From Colletotrichum lupini (taxonomy: Eukaryota; Ascomycota; Sordariomycetes; Glomerellales; Glomerellaceae): 64,000 nucleotides of DNA. Made by a program: the position numbers and the translations under genes. Positions 58,314-64,000 of this stretch are shown one piece after another (position 1 is the stretch's first letter; each line of letters begins with the position of its first letter). The DNA lies in the NCBI RefSeq assembly GCF_023278565.1, contig NC_064679.1, positions 124,001-188,000 of the forward strand, given 5' to 3'. The notes beneath the pieces are model-generated. The model was not told the origin of the DNA. It made no database searches and was given only the letters and a program-made list of their open reading frames with translations.

Positions 58314-59258
58314 ATGAAGTCTCCGAGTTTATTTCGTGCTACCTTCAACCCGTTCGAGGCGCCCAACGACACGGCAGGAAACCTGCAGGGAACTGGATTC
58401 CGACCCACAATCATGGGTTCAAGTTGGGCACGCATCAACGACGGCTGGGACGCGGCAGAGCTGCTCTTTGAGAAGCACCACGTCTTTCTCGAAATCTTCT
58501 GGATTTCGAGCACGTACCTGCGTTTTCTAGTCCCAAGTTGGAGGAAGGTTTCGACGCCGACTCATGCAAAGTATACGGCGCTGCCATGGATTCCTCTCAT
58601 GATCCATGTCATTCTCGGGACCATCGAGCTGGCCCGATACTACTACCCTCTCGTCATCACCGGTGAACCCCCCGTGCCAAACTTGATCGACCTCGTTCTA
58701 GGACTGGCTTTCTCGGCCGGAAGCTTCCATCTGGCTGGGTATGTCCGCGAGGGGAATATTCCCTTCATTAGAGCCACGTTCCAGGCAACGTCTTTCCAGC
58801 GAGCGCTCGCCTCCACGTTGGGGTACGTGCATGGTGACGCGCAGTGGCACCGAGCGTCCATCAAGCTGCTGAACAACTTCACTTGGGTCCGATGGCTCTC
58901 CACGTTCGGGAAGCATCTCCAGGGATTCAGAACGTACGGGGAAACCTTCACGGCCACCGTGGTCATGGCTCACCCGCTTTCTTTGTGGGAGGGAGACTAC
59001 CCCGCGGGGATTCCTCTCTATGCCTCCATCGTGCTCGCGTTGCTGGCCGTCGACAAGTGGGCATCACGAAAACTAGACGGAAAGTGAGTTGCGCTAGAAG
59101 ACCGGACGATCCAATACCGCCGTCCGAAAATGTGGTTTTTGGGCTGACCTGAACGTCACAGACCAGGGTTCGTCCCCCGCGTTCTCGCGCATTGCGGACT
59201 TGTCACCGTGAAGAAAGCGTATTTCGAAACATCGACGTCTGGGGAAAAGCTGGAGTAG
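58314..59258 (+). CDS. Unrecognised multi-pass membrane protein
   Basis: Proposed exons 58314-59083 and 59162-59258 give 288 residues. The first exon alone would end at a TGA (59085-59087) that is part of a perfect GTGAGT donor. A 78-bp intron with branch GGGCTGAC and acceptor GTCACAG restores the frame and adds about 32 residues (PGFVPRVLAHCG...). About five hydrophobic segments are visible (near residues 55-75, 90-110, 125-145, 205-225 and 230-250), with short charged loops such as RYYYP and GYVREGN. I recognise no family. The ATG at 58314 follows the TATA box by 86 bp; the frame is open a little further upstream only from TTG. The unspliced 257-residue form remains possible. Confidence 0.65.
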
Positions 59259-61150
59259 CTTGGTTGCGCGAACATGAGTGTTGGAGGTTGGAAGAAGGAA
59301 GCTTTCTGGGCACGTCACGGATTCCGCGAGAGGTTTTGCTTTCGGCTGCGCCCATTACAGATACGCACGCCTAGATTCATCACGGAACAGGGTGGAACCA
59401 TGGCTCGCAATTGACACATTGTTTACAGTCACATCAGACTGATTACTTACTCACAGAATTCAACGTTTCAAGTTCCCAGACTCTTGGCTGCTCCTTGTTG
59501 AGTAACGTGGTCGTAAAGAGTTTGCAATGAGTATTGGCAAAACAGTCACAAGAGAGCCGCAACCGCAGGAACAATGTGGACTCGGTAAACCTCCGAAGCG
59601 CGGATGGATCACCGAATCTCGCATGCAGGTTACGGACCCAATCCCAAGTGCCGCAGCTAGTGGTCATACACCTGCATTGGGCAACGCTCGCCGTGAAAAG
59701 GGAGAGCGAAGCCGATCGGCTCGTCGCATTCGTAGCGAGTGCCGTCACCCGCCAGGGTCCGGCCGGCGAGGTAAGGAACACGAGGGCCGTCCTGAGACTT
59801 ATATGCTTCCAAGATTCCACGCCGCACCAATGGCCCCTTTCCATACATGAGATCTGATCGAAGGGGAAGGGAGAGGAAACGGGCGCGGGCCTTATGCCGT
59901 TACCTTATTGCGCGTCTTCTAGAAGGCATAGCGCGTCTTACTAAGTTACGCCGTGTATTACGCCGTCGTCACTATCCCCGTTCGCGCCGTGTTCTCAGAG
60001 GCCGCGAGTCAGCAAGCCGGTCGTGACGTGGGGGTCTTTTCGGTTCGCACATCCACTGATAGTGGTCCTTTTGGTCAACTCTTGGCCTACGTTGGGGCCT
60101 TGGCATCGCATGCTGCCGTCTTGGCTGCTGTTGCTTAATTTTCGCCGCATTGCATGGCATCGTTATCAGTGCTGGGCGGATCATCTTCAACGGTTCAATC
60201 GTTCAACGACACTTCAACAGAAGCGCCGTGTGTTTGTAGGTGGAACCCTTTTCCCACAATCCATACACCGAACCATCCATTGCATCCGTAGTATTCTAAG
60301 GCCTGCATCTAGGCTCGTACGACCAAGCTTCTTTGGCTTTTTCTGCCCCCCTTAGCCGCCATGTACCATAGGCCGGTTCCGCAGCTTGCTTGCTGGATGG
60401 TGGGAGGGATTTAAGCAGCAAGGCGGGACCTGGGAGGGTCGTCATGAGCGAAGGCGGCGAATAGGTGGAACGACAATTCGTCTGAGCGTCTCCACGGGGG
60501 AGGTGTGATGAAGCTATCGCCCTCAAGGAAACGGGACGGGTGTGGCTGGCTCGGTCGACTTCCGTCCTAGCCCTGGCCGAGTCAACCGGGCCACGCACAA
60601 CGGAGCGTAGTCGGCATTGACGACACAGGAAGGCCCGCCGTCGCCCGTACGAATACTTCGTAGCTTTGGTTCACCTTACGCTGCGGCTGGGTTACTCCGT
60701 CCTACTCCCTGGTACACTCGATACCTTGTCGAGCCCTCTCCAAGACTCCCCAGGCCCGCCAGGGCCATCTCCCCTCTCCTTCTTTTCTCCATCTTTTGCT
60801 CGCAGCCCCTCCACATTGCTGACCCTTACCTCAACGGAGAGGCAAGCTCGTTTGGAGTTTGGATTATGAATCTGCCTTTGCGGTCAGAATCCCGCGGGGT
60901 CTCCGCAGACCTTTCCCCACAAGGGACAGTCACATTGAGATGAACGCGGTCCGCTAGATGAAATTCCTTAAGAACGAGGTCGCCTCGCCTCTATGTCGTG
61001 TGCCTTTAGTTTGGTTTCTCTATCCCATCCCTTGTCGACTGTCTGTTCTCACTTCTACCGTGCGGACATACTCTCAGGCTGAACCTTCACCCGTCACCTG
61101 AAGAATTCGGATCACAGCCGTGCGTGCGCCCACAAACATCAGTCCTGATA
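59259..61150. other. Intergenic region
   Basis: 1.9 kb. No gene supported; overlapping open frames near 59443-59857 and 60023-60943 lack domains and start signals. The last 200 bases are probably the leader of the sugar transporter gene. Confidence 0.5.
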
Positions 61151-62774
61151 ATGGGTGCAAACTACTTCGGTCAGACAGGCAATGCCCTGAGCGTTATCCA
61201 GATCGCTCTCGTCGTCTGCCCGGCCTTTATCCTCTTCGGATACAACCAGGCTGGCCTCGGTGGCCTCCTGACTACTGAGGACTGGGTCAAGACCTTCCCT
61301 CAGATCGATACCGTCAACACCACCGGCGAGACCAAGAACGCCAACTCAACTCTCCAGGGTTTCGTCGTTGCTACTTTTACTATTGGTGCCCTCTTTGGCT
61401 CTCTCTCATGTTCCTGGTCTGGTAACGCTTTCGGACGACGCAATGTCATCTTCTTCGCCGGTATCTGCACTCTCATCGGAGAGATCCTCGAGTGTGCTTC
61501 CTTCCACCTGGCACAGCTTATCGTCGGTCGCCTCATCGTTGGTCTCGGAGTTGGTCAGCTCAGCTCTATTGTGCCCGTGTGGCAGAGTGAGACCTCCGGC
61601 GCCAAGAACCGTGGTCGCCAGGTCGTCCTGACTGGTCTCTTCACCTGCGTCGGTTACGTCTTGGAGAGCTGGATTAACCTTGGTTTCTGGGAGTTCAAGA
61701 CTGGCCCCGTCACATGGCGTCCCCCTATCGCGATTGCCATTCTCTTCTCCTTGATGCTGATGGGTAGCATCTACTTCCTTCCCGAGTCGCCCAGATGGCT
61801 CGTCATGAAGGCTCGCTCTGCCGAGGCCCGTTCCATCATCGCTGCTTTCCGTGGCCTGCCTGAGGACTCCCTTGAAGTCCAGGCCGAGGTTGCTGGTATC
61901 GAGCACTCTCTCGAGGAGACTACGCAGAACGCCGCCAAGCTCTCCGACATGCTCAAGATGGGCGATGACAAGCTCGCCTACCGATTCGGACTCTGCATCC
62001 TGCTCCAGTTCTACCAGCAGATGTCGGGAAGCAACCTCGTTTCCGTCTACGCTCCCATCCTGTTCCAGCAGAACTTGGGCATGGAGCCCGAGCAGTCCAA
62101 GGCCCTCGCTGGTGGTGCTCTGACATGGAAGTTCCTCTCGTCATTCCTGGCCTTCTTCGCCATTGATCGATTCGGTCGCCGTGCTGTTTTCATCTTCAGC
62201 GGTTTCGGAATGGCTGCCTGCATGACCTGCTTGGCCATCACCACATCCTTCCCCAAGGACAACACTGCTGCCCAGATCGCCGCTGGTTGCTTCATCTACC
62301 TGTTCAACACCTTCGTGCCCATCGGCTTCTTGGGTGCCAACTTCCTGTACTGCACCGAGATTGCACCCATCCGTCTCCGCATGGCCATGTCTTCCATCTC
62401 TACTGCCAACCACTGGCTCTGGTAAGTCGCAACTATGTTTCTCGTTCTCCATCATCTCTCCTTACTAACAGTTGCCCAGGAACTTCATTGTTGTCATGGT
62501 CACCCCCGTTGCCCTCAACACGATCGGCTACCAATACTACATTGTCTACGCCGTCATCTCGGCCTGCATTCCCGTCAGCGTCTACTTCCTCTTCCCCGAG
62601 ACTATGGGCCGCAACTTGGAGGAGATCGAAATGCTGTTCAAGGACTCTCCTTCCGTGTTTGCCACGGTCAAGTTTGCCAAGAACCGGCCTATCGCTATGC
62701 CCCAGGAGTTCGAGAGCGACAAGCCATCACAGAAGGCCGACTATGTTGAGAAGCAGACGGATGACTCTGCGTAA
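61151..62774 (+). CDS. MFS sugar transporter
   Basis: Two exons, 61151-62421 and 62480-62774, joined inside a Trp codon across a 58-bp intron (branch TTACTAAC, acceptor GCCCAG), giving 521 residues. Sugar-porter family signatures are all present: FGYNQAGLGG in helix 1, GRRNVIFFAG, GRLIVGLGVGQ, PESPRWLV, QQMSGSN in helix 7, DRFGRRAVF and PETMGRNLEEIE after helix 12. Twelve membrane helices. It should import a hexose, pentose or similar compound by proton symport at the plasma membrane; the substrate cannot be fixed from sequence. The ATG at 61151 has A at -3; the frame extends upstream only to a GTG at 61124. Complete. Confidence 0.92.
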
Positions 62775-64000
62775 TGTGGAATCTAAGAATATTACGGCCG
62801 GGAATTTGCAGGATGGACACTACAGGAACAGTTCAGCATTAGCAAGCGGAAGTCTTTTTAGCGAAATGAATCAATCGTGATGATCTTGGTATCTGCGAAT
62901 ACCACACCCAACTACTGTTACTCTTTCCCTGATTATACGTGAATATGCCTCAGCCTCAAAGGCGATCTTGATAATTCGTTGAACTACTCACTACAGAATC
63001 AAATGAGGAATAATCGAGAGTGCCGACAGAATGACGAAGCCAGTCGGCAGTGGTGCAAGAGTGGCGCTCGGGTTCCCTTGAACGTTGTTGTGTTGGTTGT
63101 TATTCCCGGGCCCACTCAAAGATTGCCCTTCCTCTCCAGCTTACCTTCCCTGGGACTTGACAGCAAGGCAGATGCAGCTCACCTAGGTAGACACTGACAT
63201 CACCCCATCGCGTGTCGTCCGGGTGACTCGTACCCAGTACGAAGTCTTTAAGCCGGGAAAGATACTATCACTAGCGTTCGCTGTGACTATATTGTTGATG
63301 AGGGGGTGGGCCGGTGAGAGACAGTGCTGAGCGCTCATGATGCGTATGTGAGAATGGCGAATAAACCCCAAACGAAGGCCAGCCTTGATCGAATGCTTTT
63401 CGAAATCGAAAGAGGGGCGGATGGAAAAACTCGATTGAGTTTTCCGTAAACCTCGTCGCGTCAAGCAAGACCAACCACATCAGCGTGTTCATGTGGGAGA
63501 GTCAATAGTGCTTATCTATGCATATTGGATGCCCTTGATCTTGTGAGATTGCAGAGAGGTCAGACGCGTACCTGTCCGGGCCGCATCTGATAGTGGTCAC
63601 CAACATTTCCCTGGTCTTACTTGCAGGTAATACACTAAGCCCCAATCTGGCAGGAAAGACAGGCTCGGACGTAACATCAACAGGGCTGATATGCTGGGGT
63701 AAGACCGCTGTGCCTGCTGGAGTGCTATCCTCCAGTTGGCCATGGGACGATCGAGGCCTCTGCCGCCTGTTGGCCGCAGAATATTAATCACCGCGACATC
63801 ATTTAAGCTTGCAACGGACGACCTGTCAGCGACGCAATGCAACAGCAATGCAGCATCTCGTATTCGTCTATGTCTTGGCAGCCTCTGCACCGTTGGGGTG
63901 CGATAAGTTTCAGGGCTTATTATATCGAGCCTCCGCGCTCTCCGGGTAGAGGGTAATTCGGGTCTTTGCAGGTAGACTTCACTTTTCAGACATTTGCTTG
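62775..64000. other. Region to the right edge
   Basis: 1.2 kb after the sugar transporter. Contains CACCTAGGTAGACA near 63180. No gene or RNA seen; the window ends in unassigned sequence. Confidence 0.5.

Noticed and set aside
59443..59857. Several overlapping frames of 100-130 codons
   Set aside because: Open in three phases on both strands with no conserved motif; composition effect.
1..64000. CRISPR arrays, tRNA or rRNA genes, biosynthetic gene cluster
   Set aside because: None found by eye: no spaced direct repeats, no convincing tRNA T-loop and acceptor pairing, and no PKS, NRPS or terpene synthase next to the transporters.

Overview
The window looks like a nuclear contig from a filamentous ascomycete, most likely a Sordariomycete. 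The evidence is short introns (mostly 55-110 bp) with GTRAGT-type donors, CTRAC branch points and YAG acceptors; long pyrimidine-rich leaders; an AT-rich block carrying the signature of repeat-induced point mutation (RIP); and fungal gene families (Pho80/PREG-like cyclin, MCT-type MFS, a small secreted cysteine-rich protein). A necrosis-inducing NLP gene and a candidate effector fit a plant-associated lifestyle. The genus is not decided by the sequence; a Colletotrichum-like genome is only a guess.

Layout. 109-8750 is one complete but RIP-destroyed LTR retrotransposon: two 205-bp LTRs, TG...CA ends and an AGTAG target-site duplication. It has no surviving reading frame, and CpA/TpG are almost absent while CpG persists. 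From about 8.75 kb the sequence becomes normal and gene-bearing. 9-15 kb holds the NLP (necrosis-inducing) gene, a cation/Ca2+ exchanger and an 8-cysteine secreted protein. 14.9-17.1 kb is a C2-domain protein (minus). 17-21.5 kb is gene-free and ends in an 18-bp pyrimidine minisatellite. 21.5-24.4 kb is a three-exon single-finger C2H2 gene followed by two decayed copies of its own zinc-finger tail. 24.6-29 kb is a housekeeping cluster: a non-canonical purine NTPase (minus), an Erv2-type sulfhydryl oxidase and the PRE3 proteasome beta-1 subunit. 29-34.9 kb is gene-poor and leads into the long leader of a Pho80-type cyclin. 38-41.3 kb holds a glyoxalase-fold (VOC) protein and a monocarboxylate-type MFS permease, both minus. 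43.6-46.1 kb has a homocysteine S-methyltransferase and a convergent F-box-like/2EXR-like protein. 46.1-52.7 kb is gene-poor. 52.75-56.66 kb is an eight-exon P-type IIC (Na+/K+-ATPase-like) pump. 58.3-59.3 kb is an unrecognised membrane protein, and 61.1-62.8 kb is an MFS sugar transporter.

Functionally the genes are mostly unlinked, with no clear biosynthetic cluster. The exchanger, P-type pump, cyclin and two MFS permeases give the region an ion and nutrient transport flavour. The two secreted-protein genes nearest the RIP'd element fit the familiar pattern of effector genes beside repeat-rich DNA. Exon structures were read by hand from splice signals and reading-frame continuity. The best-supported are PRE3, the sulfhydryl oxidase, the ATPase, the MFS genes and the methyltransferase. 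I found no convincing tRNA, rRNA or CRISPR feature.
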